A DNA stretch of 64,000 bases, taken from NCBI GenBank assembly GCA_036378175.1, contig DASUWY010000018.1, positions 26,689-90,688 of the forward strand. Direction: 5' to 3'. Made by a program: the position numbers and the translations under genes. This stretch comes from Thermoleophilaceae bacterium (GTDB lineage Bacteria; Actinomycetota; Thermoleophilia; Solirubrobacterales; Thermoleophilaceae). Below the pieces are notes generated by a model, which saw only the letters and a program-made list of their open reading frames with translations, did no database searches and had not been told where the DNA came from. Shown here one piece after another: positions 47,741 to 56,811 of this stretch (positions within the stretch are counted from its first letter, which is position 1; every line of letters starts with the position of its first letter).

Positions 47741-49069
47741 TTAGCGGCCCCGCGCGAGCTGCGACAGCGAAGGCATCTTCCCCTGGGACAGCGCCTTCAT
47801 CATCTTCTGCATCTGACCGAACTGCTTGACGAGCTGATTCACCGCGCTCACGTTGGTACCTGAGCCCAGCGCGATGCGGCGCCGTCGCGACCCGTTCAGG
47901 AGCGACGGGTTCGCTCGCTCCTCAGGCGTCATCGACGTGATGATGGCCTGCACGCGGTCGAGCTCACGGTCGTCGATCTTGAGTCCGCTCAGCTGACTGC
48001 CCAGGCCGGGAATCATCTTCAGGAGACCGCTGACCGGCCCCATCCGGCGGACCTGGTGCAACTGGTCGAGGAAGTCGTCGAACGTGAACTCCTGGCGCCG
48101 GATCTTGCGCTCGAGCTCCTCCGCCTTCTTCTCATCGAACTCGCGCTCCGCCTTCTCGACGAGCGTCATCACATCGCCCATGCCCAGGATCCGCTGCGCC
48201 ATGCGGTCCGGGTGGAAGCGCTCAAAGGCGTCGAGCTTCTCGCCCGTGGACGCGTACAGGATCGGCTTGCCGGTGACCGCCTTGACGGACAGCGCGGCGC
48301 CGCCGCGAGCGTCGCCGTCGAGCTTGGTCATCACGACCCCGTCGAAGTTCGCGGTTTCGGCGAACTGTTCCGCCACGTTCACGGCGTCCTGGCCGGTCAT
48401 GGCGTCGACCACCAGCAGCACGTCGTGCGGCTTCGTCCGCTTCTTGATCTGAGCGAGCTCCTTCATCAGGTCCTCGTCGATGTGGAGGCGCCCGGAGGTG
48501 TCGACGATGAGGACGTCGCGGCCCTCCGACTTCGCGCGCCCGAGCGCCCACTCCGCGATGTCGACCGGGTCGCGGTCCGTGCCCTGCTCATAGACGGTCG
48601 CGCCCGCCTGCTCGCCGACCTTCACGAGCTGGTCGACGGCGGCCGGGCGGTAGACGTCGCATGCTGCGAGCGCCACGTCCATCTTGTGCTCCTCACGCAG
48701 GTGCCGGGCGAGCTTTCCGCAGGCCGTGGTCTTGCCTGACCCCTGGAGGCCCGCCATCAGGATCACTGTGGGCCGCGACGGCGCGAACACGAGGTCCCGA
48801 CCCGCGCCGCCCATCAGATCGGTGAGCTCCTCGTCGACGATCTTCACGACCTGCTGGCCGGGGTTGAGCGATTCGAGCACGTCGGCGCCGAGGGCACGCT
48901 CCTTCACCGCCGCGGTGAAGCGCTTGACCACCTGGAAGTTCACGTCCGCCTCGAGCAGCGCCAGCCGAATCTGGCGCATCGCCTTGTTGATGTCGTCCTC
49001 GGTGAGCTTTCCGTGCGAGCGGACCTCTGACAGAGCCGACTGGAGGCGTTCTGAGAGCGTGTCGAACAT
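47741..49069 (-). CDS. ffh: Signal recognition particle GTPase Ffh
   Basis: A 442-residue SRP54 homologue. N domain helices precede the G domain with G1 GLQGSGKTTACGKLARHL, LIVDTSGRLHIDEDLM and VMTKLDGDARGGAALS. The methionine-rich M domain (MGPVSGLLKMIPGLGSQLSG, QMQKMMKALSQGKMP) binds signal peptides and SRP RNA. It targets nascent membrane proteins to FtsY. The 4.5S RNA gene is not in the window. It starts 12 nt after the PLP-enzyme stop. Confidence 0.96.
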   Translation of the reverse strand: MFDTLSERLQSALSEVRSHGKLTEDDINKAMRQIRLALLEADVNFQVVKRFTAAVKERALGADVLESLNPGQQVVKIVDEELTDLMGGAGRDLVFAPSRPTVILMAGLQGSGKTTACGKLARHLREEHKMDVALAACDVYRPAAVDQLVKVGEQAGATVYEQGTDRDPVDIAEWALGRAKSEGRDVLIVDTSGRLHIDEDLMKELAQIKKRTKPHDVLLVVDAMTGQDAVNVAEQFAETANFDGVVMTKLDGDARGGAALSVKAVTGKPILYASTGEKLDAFERFHPDRMAQRILGMGDVMTLVEKAEREFDEKKAEELERKIRRQEFTFDDFLDQLHQVRRMGPVSGLLKMIPGLGSQLSGLKIDDRELDRVQAIITSMTPEERANPSLLNGSRRRRIALGSGTNVSAVNQLVKQFGQMQKMMKALSQGKMPSLSQLARGR

Positions 49070-49081
49070 GCTCTGCTGAGG

Positions 49082-50209
49082 CTAGCGGGAGGCGGCCGCC
49101 GCGAGCGCCTGTTCCACGTCGGCGATCAGGTCGTCGGGGTGCTCACAGCCGACGTTCATGCGGATGAATCCATCCGCCACCGCGTCACCGCCCCAGCGGC
49201 CGCGGCGCTCCGCAGAGCTATGGACGCCACCGAAGCTCGTCGCCTCGTCCACGAGCCGGCACTCCGACAGGAAGCGCTCCGCCTGCTCCCTGCTTGGAAG
49301 CGTGAAGCAGACGATCGTGCCGAAGCGGGTCATCTGCCTGCTGGCGAGCTCGTGTGCTGGATCGGAGGGAAGGCCCGGGTAGCGCACACCTTCAAGGTCG
49401 TCACGCTCGGCCAGCCGCTCGGCCAGCGCCTGCGCGGTGGAGCACGCTCGCTCCAGGCGAACGTCGAGGGTGGCCAGCGAGCGGTGCGCGAGCCACACCT
49501 CGAAGGGCGCGGCCACCGATCCCGCGTGTATCCGCCAGTCCACAAGGGCCTCGGCCTCCGCGGCGTCGCGTGCCGCCGCGTAGCCCAGGATCAGGTCGGC
49601 GTGGCCGCTCAGGTACTTCGACGCGCTCGCGACAGAGAAGTCCGCGCCGAAATCGAGCGGGCGCTGACCGAGCGGTGTGGCGAACGTGTTGTCCACGGCA
49701 ACGGGCGCTCCCTGTCCGTGGGCGCGGTCGATCAGCAGACGGAGGTCGCAGACGTCGAGTCCCGGGTTCGACGGTGTCTCGAGCCAGACGAACGCTGCGC
49801 CATCGATGGCGTCGGCGAAGCCGGGATCCGCGGTGGGCACGAGCCGCACCTCCACTCCGCGCTCGGCCAGATGAGAGCTGGCCAGCGAGCGGACGCCCAT
49901 GTAGCAATCGGCCGGCGCCACCAGCACATCGCCCGGCCGCAGCCGCGGCAGCAGGACGGCCGCCACCGCCGCCATGCCCGAGGGAAACACAACGGCCGTC
50001 CCGCCCTCCAGCTCACCGACGGCCGCCTCGTAGCGCGTGAGCGTGGGGTTGCCGTAGCGGCCATAAACGTACTCCGACGATTCCGGCGGGCCGCTCAGGT
50101 GGTAGGGCGCGGCGAACGTGGGCCCCGGCAGGAACGGTGCGCCCTGATCGGCTTCCGGCAGTCCGGCGCGAACGACGCGGGTGGCGTCGCGGTAGTGGGG
50201 GTCGCCCAT
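49082..50209 (-). CDS. PLP-dependent cystathionine gamma-synthase/lyase family enzyme
   Basis: A 375-residue fold-type I enzyme of the Cys/Met metabolism class. The PLP lysine is in SVASASKYLSGHADLILGY, with VYGRYGNPTLTRYEAAVGEL, VVFPSGMAAVAAVLL and FVWLETPSNPGLDVCDL. It could be cystathionine gamma-synthase, gamma-lyase or methionine gamma-lyase; residue-level discrimination is not possible here. It lies between ftsY and ffh in the SRP operon, an unusual place for it. ATG 50209 is 7 nt from TAGGTT. Confidence 0.9.
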   Translation of the reverse strand: MGDPHYRDATRVVRAGLPEADQGAPFLPGPTFAAPYHLSGPPESSEYVYGRYGNPTLTRYEAAVGELEGGTAVVFPSGMAAVAAVLLPRLRPGDVLVAPADCYMGVRSLASSHLAERGVEVRLVPTADPGFADAIDGAAFVWLETPSNPGLDVCDLRLLIDRAHGQGAPVAVDNTFATPLGQRPLDFGADFSVASASKYLSGHADLILGYAAARDAAEAEALVDWRIHAGSVAAPFEVWLAHRSLATLDVRLERACSTAQALAERLAERDDLEGVRYPGLPSDPAHELASRQMTRFGTIVCFTLPSREQAERFLSECRLVDEATSFGGVHSSAERRGRWGGDAVADGFIRMNVGCEHPDDLIADVEQALAAAASR

Positions 50210-50216
50210 GCCCGTG

Positions 50217-50222
50217 AACCTA
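50217..50222 (-). promoter_or_regulatory. Leaderless-type -10 box of the PLP enzyme-ffh transcript
   Basis: TAGGTT on the minus strand lies 7 nt before ATG 50209, with a CTGACG about 19 nt further upstream. Confidence 0.48.
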
Positions 50223-50243
50223 CAGGGTGGGCGGAGCGGCGCG

Positions 50244-51230
50244 TCAGGTGCCGATGATGGCGCGGGCGAAGTCGTCAGGGTCGAACGGGCGCAGGTCCTC
50301 GAGGCTCTCGCCGATGCCGATCAGCTTCACCGGCACGCCGAGTTCCTGCGCGATGGCCAGCGCGATGCCGCCCTTCGCGGTGCCGTCGAGCTTCGTGAGG
50401 ACGATGCCGCTCACGTCGACCGCCTCGCGGAAGAGCATCGCCTGACGCAGCCCGTTCTGGCCAGTGGTGGCGTCGATGGTGAGCAGGGTCTCGTGTGGTG
50501 CGTCCGGGATCTGCTTCTGGATGACGCGCCGCACCTTCGCCAGCTCGTCCATGAGGTGGTGCTGCGTGTGGAGCCGGCCCGCCGTGTCCACGATCACCAC
50601 GTCGTGGCCGCGCGCCTTCGCGGCCTCGATGCTGTCGAAGGCCACTGCCCCGGGATCGGAGCCCTGGGCCGCCCGGACGATGTCGCAGCCGGCGCGTTCG
50701 GACCACTCCACGAGCTGCTCCACGGCAGCCGCGCGGTAGGTGTCGCCCGCCGCCAGGAGCACCGACTTGCCGAGCTCACGTTGCAGATGCCAGGCGATCT
50801 TCCCGATCGTGGTGGTCTTGCCGGTGCCGTTCACGCCGACCATGAGGATCACCGTGGGATGCGGGCGAAGGTCGATCGTCATCTCGGCAGGTCGCGCCAC
50901 CTCGGCCATGATCTCGGTGAGCCGGCGGGTGAGCTCCTCACCCCCCGAGAGGTCGCCCGAGCTGGCCTCCGTCTCGAGGCGCTCGACGATCTTCGCCGTG
51001 GTGGTTGCGCCCACATCCGCGTAGATCAGCGTTTCCTCGAGGCGTTCCCACGCCTCGTCGTCCAGCGTCTGGAACACGCTCGCCTGCAGCTCCGCGCCGA
51101 GAGCCTCGCGAGTCTTCGAGAGGTTCTCGCGCAGGCGACGGAAGAAGCCGCGCCGTTCCTCCGGCTGTTCGTCGGTCGACACCGGCGCGGCATCGCCGGT
51201 GATGAAGAGCTCGTGCCAGGTGTGGGGCAT
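50244..51230 (-). CDS. ftsY: SRP receptor FtsY
   Basis: A 328-residue GTPase with a short N domain and no long acidic A domain: G1 GVNGTGKTTTIGKIAWHL, VVIVDTAGRLHTQHHLMDE and IVLTKLDGTAKGGIALAI. It receives SRP-ribosome complexes at the membrane. A TATCCT box lies 10 nt before the ATG. The 51231-51289 spacer to smc contains three tandem GGAGGAC units. Confidence 0.95.
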   Translation of the reverse strand: MPHTWHELFITGDAAPVSTDEQPEERRGFFRRLRENLSKTREALGAELQASVFQTLDDEAWERLEETLIYADVGATTTAKIVERLETEASSGDLSGGEELTRRLTEIMAEVARPAEMTIDLRPHPTVILMVGVNGTGKTTTIGKIAWHLQRELGKSVLLAAGDTYRAAAVEQLVEWSERAGCDIVRAAQGSDPGAVAFDSIEAAKARGHDVVIVDTAGRLHTQHHLMDELAKVRRVIQKQIPDAPHETLLTIDATTGQNGLRQAMLFREAVDVSGIVLTKLDGTAKGGIALAIAQELGVPVKLIGIGESLEDLRPFDPDDFARAIIGT

Positions 51231-51251
51231 GGGCGAGCTGAGGATAGGCGC

Positions 51252-51272
51252 GGAGGACGGAGGACGGAGGAC
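51252..51272. repeat. Tandem GGAGGAC x3
   Basis: Three perfect direct heptamers between smc and ftsY. Related GAGGAC motifs occur at 5861-5872 and 56714-56768. Confidence 0.75.
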
Positions 51273-51289
51273 CCGGCGCGAGTTCCGCG

Positions 51290-54200
51290 CTACGCCGCTT
51301 CGGCTGCTGCATCGCCCGTGCTGTCCGTGGCCTCGGTGAGGCCGGCGCCCTTGGGGAGCTTTCGGGAGATGACCTTCGATACGCCGTCGCCACCCATGCT
51401 CACGCCGTAGAGAGCGTCGGCGGCGTCCATCGTGCGCTTCTGGTGCGTGACGACGATGAACTGCGCGCGGTCGGAGAAGCGGCCGATGAGCTGGAGGAAG
51501 CGATCGATGTTGAGGTCGTCGAGCGCGGCCTCCACCTCGTCGAGGATGTAGAAGGGGCAGGGCCGCGCGAGGAACACGGCGAACAGGAACGCGAGCGCGA
51601 CTAGCGACTTCTCGCCGCCCGATAGGAGCGATAGCCGCTTCATCGACTTGCCGGCCGGCGTGACCTCCACCTCGACGCCCGGCCCATCGGCCGCCAGTTC
51701 GTCCTCGGGCTCCGGCGTCTCGGCGGTGTTCTCGCCGGGAGCGGCGGAGGCTTCGTCCTCCGGCTGCTCTCCACCGATCACCGGCCGCGGGCCCTCCGGA
51801 TGCACGAGGCGAAGCCTGCCCCGACCACCGGGGAAGAGATGCTGCACCACTTCCTCGAAGTTCTTCGCGGCCGCCTCAAACGTCTCCTCGAAGCTCTCGC
51901 GGATGCGACGGTCGGTATCGCGGATCAGACCCTGCAGCTCCGCGAGTGCCGCCTCCAGGTCTCGCCGCTGGGTCTCGAGCTCCTCGACGTGCGCCACGGC
52001 CTCTTCGTATTCCTGCTTCGCCAGGGGATTGACCGGGCCGAGCTGCTCCCGGCGCCGTGCGAGGCGCTCGACGCGGGCCGTGAGGTCCGCCCGCGCCTCC
52101 TCATCGAGCGGCTCCTCCGCCGGCGCGGGCTCGAACCCGAGGCGCGAGGCCAGCCGCTCGAGCTCGGCGCTGTGCTCGGCCGCGCGGTCGCGCACCTGCT
52201 GCGCGCGCACCTCCGCCGAGGTGACAGCCTCCGAGGCCTTCCGCAGCCGCTCCTGCAGCGACGCCTCCTGCTGCGCACACGCCCGCAGCTCCGCCGCCGT
52301 GCTCTCGCCAAGAGCCTCATCGGCCTCGAGCTCGGCGGCGAGCTGGTCGCGCCGCTGCGCCACCGCCGCCTCTGCTCGCTCGAGAGCCGCCGCCACGCGC
52401 TCCGCCGCCGCTGCCACCGCGTCCTGGCGCTCGATCGCCGCCCGCAGGAGCTGCGCACGGCTGCGGCGCTCCGCGCGCTCCCGCTCGATCTGCTCGGCGA
52501 GCCGGCGCTCGGCCCGCAGCTCCGCCGTGAGCTCCGCGTGCCGCACCGCCAGCGCGCCCTCCGCGGGGGCCTCGCGGCGCAGCTGCGCCTGGCGCTCGAG
52601 GCGGCGCACCGCCTCCGCGGCCTCGTCGAGCTCCCGCGCCGCCGCGCGCACGGCCGACTCCGCCTCGGCCCGCGCGCCGTCTGCCTCCGAAACCGCAGCG
52701 CCGGCATGCTCGACCGCGGCCTGTGCCGCCTGCTCGCCCCGCACTGCCTCCGCTGATGCCGCCGCCAGCCGCTCGCGCCGCCCGAGTTGCTCGAGCACGC
52801 GCTCCTCGCCGCCGGCGGGAGCCTGCCGCAGCTCTCCGGTAGAGCCGAACAGCACGCGGCCCGACAGGGTGACGGCGATCCCGCGGAACGAGTCCGGCAC
52901 GTTGTCGAGCGTCTGGACCACCCACGCGTCCGCGAGCACCCGCCCTACATGCGCGGCCACGGACTCCGCCGGACGGACATGGTCGAGCAGGCGCTCTGCG
53001 CCGGAGACGGGTGGCTCGGCAGAAGCGTCCGAGGCGCCGCTCGTGGGCAGCAGCGCGCTGCCGCCCACCGCACCCGCGGCGTCGAGCAGCGTGTGCCCCT
53101 CGCGCAGATCGGCCACCACGCCGGCGCGCAGCAACGAGCCGAGAGCGGCGGCCACAGCGAGCTCGTAGCCCTCGTCCGCCCCAACGTCCTCGGCGAGCGA
53201 ACGAGCGCCCGCCGGCGCCCCGCCCGCCGCGCGAAGGAAGTGATTCACAGCCGCGAGCTCAGCCCCGATCCGCGCGGCGTCCTGGCGGGCAGACTCCACG
53301 CCGCGCTCGGCCTCGCGCTGCCGGGCGCGCGCCTCGTCCGCCGCCCGCTCGGCCGCTTCGAGCGCCGCACGCCGCGCCTCCAGCGCGACCGCAAGCTCGT
53401 CCCTCCGCGCCTCTGCGCGCGCCTGTTCCGCGCGCAGCTCCTCGAGCTCCGCCTCGAGTCCCGCTTCCCGCTGAGCCTCCAACCCGACGAGCTCCGCCTC
53501 GATCTCCGAGATCCGGTCTGCCGTGGAGTGGCCCGAAGAGGCCTCGGCGTCCGCGCTCTGCGCCTCCTCGATCAGCTCGAGCTCGCGCCGCCGCCGCTCC
53601 GCGTCCTCACGCGCGCTCTGCCCGGCGTCGCGCGCGCGCTCGAGCCGCAGCGAGATCCGCTCAGCCGCCGAGCGGGCGCCGAACACACGGCCCGACAGGG
53701 CCTCACGCGCCCGGGAGTGCTCCGCGAACGCCTCCTCGGCGGCCTCGCGCCGCCCGGCCACCTCCGCCAGCAGCCGTTCTGCCTCCGCGCGTTCAGCCGC
53801 GGCGGCGGTAGCCACGCGCTCGGCCTCGCCGAGCTCGCCGGCGACGGCCCGCACGTCGTCGCGCGCGAGCTCGAGCCGTGCCTCCAGCGACTGCCGCTCG
53901 AGCCTCTCGTGCAGCTCGGCGGCCTCAGCCTGCCGCTTCAAAGGCCGCAGCCGCGAACGCGCCTCGCGCTCAACGTCCAGGGCGCGGTCGAGGTTGTCCT
54001 GCGTGCGCTCGAGCTTGAGCTGCGCGCGCCGCCTGCGCTTGCGGTGCTTGCCGAGCCCGGCCGCCTCCTCGATCAAGAGCCGCCGGTCCCGTGGCTTGGA
54101 GTGGATGATCGCCTCGACACGGCCCTGGGACACGACCGAGTGCATCTCCTTCCCGAGCCCCGTGTCGGACAGCACCTCGAGCACATCCACCAGCCGGCAG

Positions 54201-54553
54201 CGCGCCCCATTCAGGCGGTACTCACCCTCGCCCGAGCGGTCGAGCCGCCGAACGATCGAGACCTCCGTGAAGTCGGAACCGAACGAGCCGTCGGCGTTGT
54301 CGAGCACCACCTCGACCTCGGCCGCGCTGCGCGACGGCAGCCCGTGCCCGCCGGCGAAGATCACGTCCTGCATGGTCTGCCCGCGCACCGCGAGCGGCGA
54401 CTGCTCGCCCAGTGCCCACAGCACGGCATCCGTGATGTTCGACTTGCCGGAGCCGTTGGGCCCCACGATCACGGAAACGCCCGGCGCGAAGTCGAGCTTC
54501 GTGCGGTCGGGGAAGGACTTGAAGCCCTTCAGGGAGATCGAGCGCAGATGCAT
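51290..54553 (-). CDS. smc: Chromosome segregation protein SMC
   Basis: A 1087-residue SMC. The N-terminal head has Walker A VGPNGSGKSNITDAVLWALG, then long coiled coil (about 160-480), a hinge around LAEDVGADEGYELAVAAALG, a second coil, and the C-terminal head with signature LLSGGEKSLVALAFLF and Walker B PFYILDEVEAALDDLNID. It organises and segregates the chromosome with ScpAB. An acidic insert at about residues 922-958 (PEDEASAAP, TPEPEDELAADGP) interrupts the C-terminal head before the signature, which is uncommon. It starts 2 nt from the rnc stop. Confidence 0.95.
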   Translation of the reverse strand: MHLRSISLKGFKSFPDRTKLDFAPGVSVIVGPNGSGKSNITDAVLWALGEQSPLAVRGQTMQDVIFAGGHGLPSRSAAEVEVVLDNADGSFGSDFTEVSIVRRLDRSGEGEYRLNGARCRLVDVLEVLSDTGLGKEMHSVVSQGRVEAIIHSKPRDRRLLIEEAAGLGKHRKRRRRAQLKLERTQDNLDRALDVEREARSRLRPLKRQAEAAELHERLERQSLEARLELARDDVRAVAGELGEAERVATAAAAERAEAERLLAEVAGRREAAEEAFAEHSRAREALSGRVFGARSAAERISLRLERARDAGQSAREDAERRRRELELIEEAQSADAEASSGHSTADRISEIEAELVGLEAQREAGLEAELEELRAEQARAEARRDELAVALEARRAALEAAERAADEARARQREAERGVESARQDAARIGAELAAVNHFLRAAGGAPAGARSLAEDVGADEGYELAVAAALGSLLRAGVVADLREGHTLLDAAGAVGGSALLPTSGASDASAEPPVSGAERLLDHVRPAESVAAHVGRVLADAWVVQTLDNVPDSFRGIAVTLSGRVLFGSTGELRQAPAGGEERVLEQLGRRERLAAASAEAVRGEQAAQAAVEHAGAAVSEADGARAEAESAVRAAARELDEAAEAVRRLERQAQLRREAPAEGALAVRHAELTAELRAERRLAEQIERERAERRSRAQLLRAAIERQDAVAAAAERVAAALERAEAAVAQRRDQLAAELEADEALGESTAAELRACAQQEASLQERLRKASEAVTSAEVRAQQVRDRAAEHSAELERLASRLGFEPAPAEEPLDEEARADLTARVERLARRREQLGPVNPLAKQEYEEAVAHVEELETQRRDLEAALAELQGLIRDTDRRIRESFEETFEAAAKNFEEVVQHLFPGGRGRLRLVHPEGPRPVIGGEQPEDEASAAPGENTAETPEPEDELAADGPGVEVEVTPAGKSMKRLSLLSGGEKSLVALAFLFAVFLARPCPFYILDEVEAALDDLNIDRFLQLIGRFSDRAQFIVVTHQKRTMDAADALYGVSMGGDGVSKVISRKLPKGAGLTEATDSTGDAAAEAA

Positions 54554-54555
54554 GC

Positions 54556-55263
54556 TTAGGCCGACTCCTCCAGACGATCGAGCGCACGCAGGGCGGCTTC
54601 CTGCTCCGCGCTCTTCTTCGTCCTTCCCTCGCCACGGCCAATCTCCTCCCCGCTTACCTCGGCGACGGCCACGAACGAGCGGTCGTGCGGCGGGCCCTGC
54701 TCGGACTCGATGCGGTAGTTCACGACCTCCGCCCGGCGCGCCAGCCGCTCCTGAAGCACCGACTTGAAGTCCACCGGATGCTCGAGCGCCTCGTCGACCT
54801 GCTCGGCGAACGCATCCACCACCGCGGGCGCCACGCGCTCGTACCCGAAGGCCAGGTATGCCGCGCCGATGATCGCCTCGCAGATCGAGGCCAGAATGCG
54901 ATCGCTCTCGATCAGCATCTCGGCGCTCTTACCCGTGCCCTCCGGCGCGTGCTCCCGCAGCCGCTCGGGCACGTTCAGGTCGCGCGCCACCTGCGCGCAC
55001 GCCTGCCGCGACACCGCCTGCGCGCGCAGCTTCGTGAGCCGGCCCGCCCCGTAGCGGGGAAAGCGCGGGTACAGGTCGCTCGACACCGACAGGCTCAGGA
55101 CCACGTCCCCCAGGAAGGCCAGACGCTCGTAGGACTCCCAGCGCTGGTCCACCCAGCTCGAATGCGTGAAGGCCTGTTGTGCAAGGTCGGCTGGGAGCTC
55201 GTCGAGTAAGGAGCTGAGCGTTTCCAGAGTTCTACGAGGACGTTTGCGGAGCGTGGGCGGCAA
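54556..55263 (-). CDS. rnc: Ribonuclease III
   Basis: A 235-residue RNase III. The nuclease signature is ERLAFLGDVVLSLSVSSDLY (Glu/Asp metal ligands), with LIESDRILASICEAIIGAAYL, and a C-terminal dsRNA-binding domain ending GEGRTKKSAEQEAALRAL. It processes rRNA and structured mRNAs. The annotated start TTG 55263 overlaps acpP by 32 nt. No ATG or GTG exists nearby, and a CTG lying 4 nt beyond the acpP stop is an alternative. Confidence 0.93.
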   Translation of the reverse strand: MPPTLRKRPRRTLETLSSLLDELPADLAQQAFTHSSWVDQRWESYERLAFLGDVVLSLSVSSDLYPRFPRYGAGRLTKLRAQAVSRQACAQVARDLNVPERLREHAPEGTGKSAEMLIESDRILASICEAIIGAAYLAFGYERVAPAVVDAFAEQVDEALEHPVDFKSVLQERLARRAEVVNYRIESEQGPPHDRSFVAVAEVSGEEIGRGEGRTKKSAEQEAALRALDRLEESA

Positions 55264-55486
55264 CGAAGTCGGCGGCCTGGCCGACCGTCTTGATCTTCAC
55301 CGCCTCCTCGTCGGGGATGCGGATGCCGTACGTGTCCTCCAGCTCCATGGTGAGCTCCACGAGGTCGAGCGAGTCCGCCTCGAGGTCCTCCCTGAAGCGG
55401 GTGCCCTCCTGAATGCGGTCGATGTCCACCTCGAGCTCCTTCGAGAGATGCTCGCGGACGAGCTGGAGAACGTCGTCTCTATTCAT
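55232..55486 (-). CDS. acpP: Acyl carrier protein
   Basis: An 84-residue ACP. The phosphopantetheine Ser lies in LEADSLDLVELTMELED (DSL motif). It carries acyl chains in fatty-acid synthesis. Its start overlaps the plsX stop (ATGAATAG), so it is coupled to plsX. The last 32 nt overlap the proposed rnc start. Confidence 0.94.
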   Translation of the reverse strand: MNRDDVLQLVREHLSKELEVDIDRIQEGTRFREDLEADSLDLVELTMELEDTYGIRIPDEEAVKIKTVGQAADFVAAHAPQTSS

Positions 55487-56480
55487 CGATGGGGGCGACC
55501 GTAGCAGTGGGTGCGGATCGCAAGGCGCCGCCCCGCTCCAGTGCTGCCGCGGTTCGCTCGATCATCCGCTCGTCCACCGCCGTTTGCGCCACCCGCACGG
55601 CGTTGGCTATCCCCTTCTCGCTCGATCCGCCGTGCGCGATCACGACGATGCCGCGGACGCCGAGGAGGATCGCTCCGCCCGTGGTGTTCGGGTCGAGCTC
55701 GCGGCGCAGGCCGCCCACAGCGCCGCGGATCAAGAGCCCTCCGAGCATCGAGACCGGGCTCGAGCCCACCGCGTCGCGCACCGCTCCCACCACCGTCCTC
55801 GCGGTTCCCTCCATCAGCTTCAGCGCGACGTTGCCGGTGAAGCCGTCCGTGACGATCACGTCGGCCACGCCGGCCGTCACGTCCGTCCCCTCCACGTTCC
55901 CGATGAAGTTGATCGAGCTGGCCTGCGCTGCCGCGAGGCGCTCGTGCGCCTCCACCACGTCCGGCGTTCCCTTCTTCGCCTCCTCGCCGATCGAGAGAAG
56001 CCCCACGCGCGGGCGCTCGACGCCGTGCACCGCCTCCATGAACGCCGACCCCATGTAGGCGAACTGCACGAGGTGCTCAGGGCGCACCTCCACGTTCGCC
56101 CCCACGTCCACCATCAGCGTGGGCGACCCCGGCACCGGCAGCATCACCGCGATACCCGGCCGATGAACGCCGCGGAGGCGCCTGAGGTGGACGATCGCGG
56201 CGGCGAGCGCGGCCCCGGTCGGCCCGGCGGACACCACCGCGTCCGCCTGGCCCGCGGCCACAGCCCGCATCGCCTGCGCGATCGAGGACTCCGGCTTTGA
56301 ACGTACCGCCCGCACCGGCTCCTCGTCGTTTCCGATGGACACGGGAGCGTCCACCACGCGGTCGAAGCCGGCGAGCTCGGCGGCGGGACCGAAGAGGGTG
56401 ACCTCCGAGCCGGACAGGCGTCCACCCTCCGCCACGGTCGCCGGTCCGTGATCGGCGCCGTTCGCGTCGAGCGCGATCAT
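55479..56480 (-). CDS. plsX: Phosphate acyltransferase PlsX
   Basis: A 333-residue PlsX. N-terminal IALDANGADHGPATVAEG (family usually DAMGGDHAP), then SSIAQAMRAVAAGQADAVVS, GPTGAALAAAIVHL, VGANVEVRPEHLVQFAYMG and VTDGFTGNVALKLMEG. It makes acyl-phosphate from acyl-ACP for phospholipid synthesis. ATG 56480 aligns with the family start. It is 16 nt downstream of rpmF and translationally coupled to acpP. Confidence 0.94.
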   Translation of the reverse strand: MIALDANGADHGPATVAEGGRLSGSEVTLFGPAAELAGFDRVVDAPVSIGNDEEPVRAVRSKPESSIAQAMRAVAAGQADAVVSAGPTGAALAAAIVHLRRLRGVHRPGIAVMLPVPGSPTLMVDVGANVEVRPEHLVQFAYMGSAFMEAVHGVERPRVGLLSIGEEAKKGTPDVVEAHERLAAAQASSINFIGNVEGTDVTAGVADVIVTDGFTGNVALKLMEGTARTVVGAVRDAVGSSPVSMLGGLLIRGAVGGLRRELDPNTTGGAILLGVRGIVVIAHGGSSEKGIANAVRVAQTAVDERMIERTAAALERGGALRSAPTATVAPIDE

Positions 56481-56496
56481 CGCTGGGGAATGGTGA

Positions 56497-56676
56497 CTAG
56501 CCCTGCGGCGGCTTGACTTCGCGGCCGCCGTAGTGGCCGCACACCGAGCAGACCCGGTGCGGCAGGCGAGGTGAGTGGCACTGCGGGCACGTCGAGAGCC
56601 GCGGCGCCTCGATCTTGTGCTGAGACCGCCGCTTGTTGGTGCGCGCGTGCGACTGCTTTTGCTTGGGAACTGCCAT
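56497..56676 (-). CDS. rpmF: Ribosomal protein L32
   Basis: A 59-residue L32 starting MAVPKQKQSHARTNKRRSQH and carrying a four-Cys zinc ribbon (CPQC at about 30-33 and CSVC at about 43-46). It is a 50S subunit protein. It is placed between the DUF177 protein and plsX, the standard order. Confidence 0.95.
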   Translation of the reverse strand: MAVPKQKQSHARTNKRRSQHKIEAPRLSTCPQCHSPRLPHRVCSVCGHYGGREVKPPQG

Positions 56677-56713
56677 CCGGCGCGGGAGTCTAGCGGCTGC
56701 AAACCTTCGGTTG

Positions 56714-56768
56714 CCTGCGTCCTCGGTCGGCCGCTTGCGATCGCAAGCTGGTCTCCCTGCGTCCTTGG
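56714..56768. repeat. Perfect 16-bp palindrome flanked by repeated 12-mers
   Basis: GCTTGCGATCGCAAGC (56733-56748) is a perfect palindrome with the GCGATCGC core. It is flanked by CCTGCGTCCTCGG (56714-56726) and CCTGCGTCCTTGG (56756-56768). The first 12-mer equals the complement of 5861-5872. It lies in the 135-bp spacer between rpmF and the DUF177 gene. Confidence 0.75.
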
Positions 56769-56811
56769 CACCCTCGGTTTTCGCTCGCTAGGACTGACCC
56801 GCGGGGCATCA

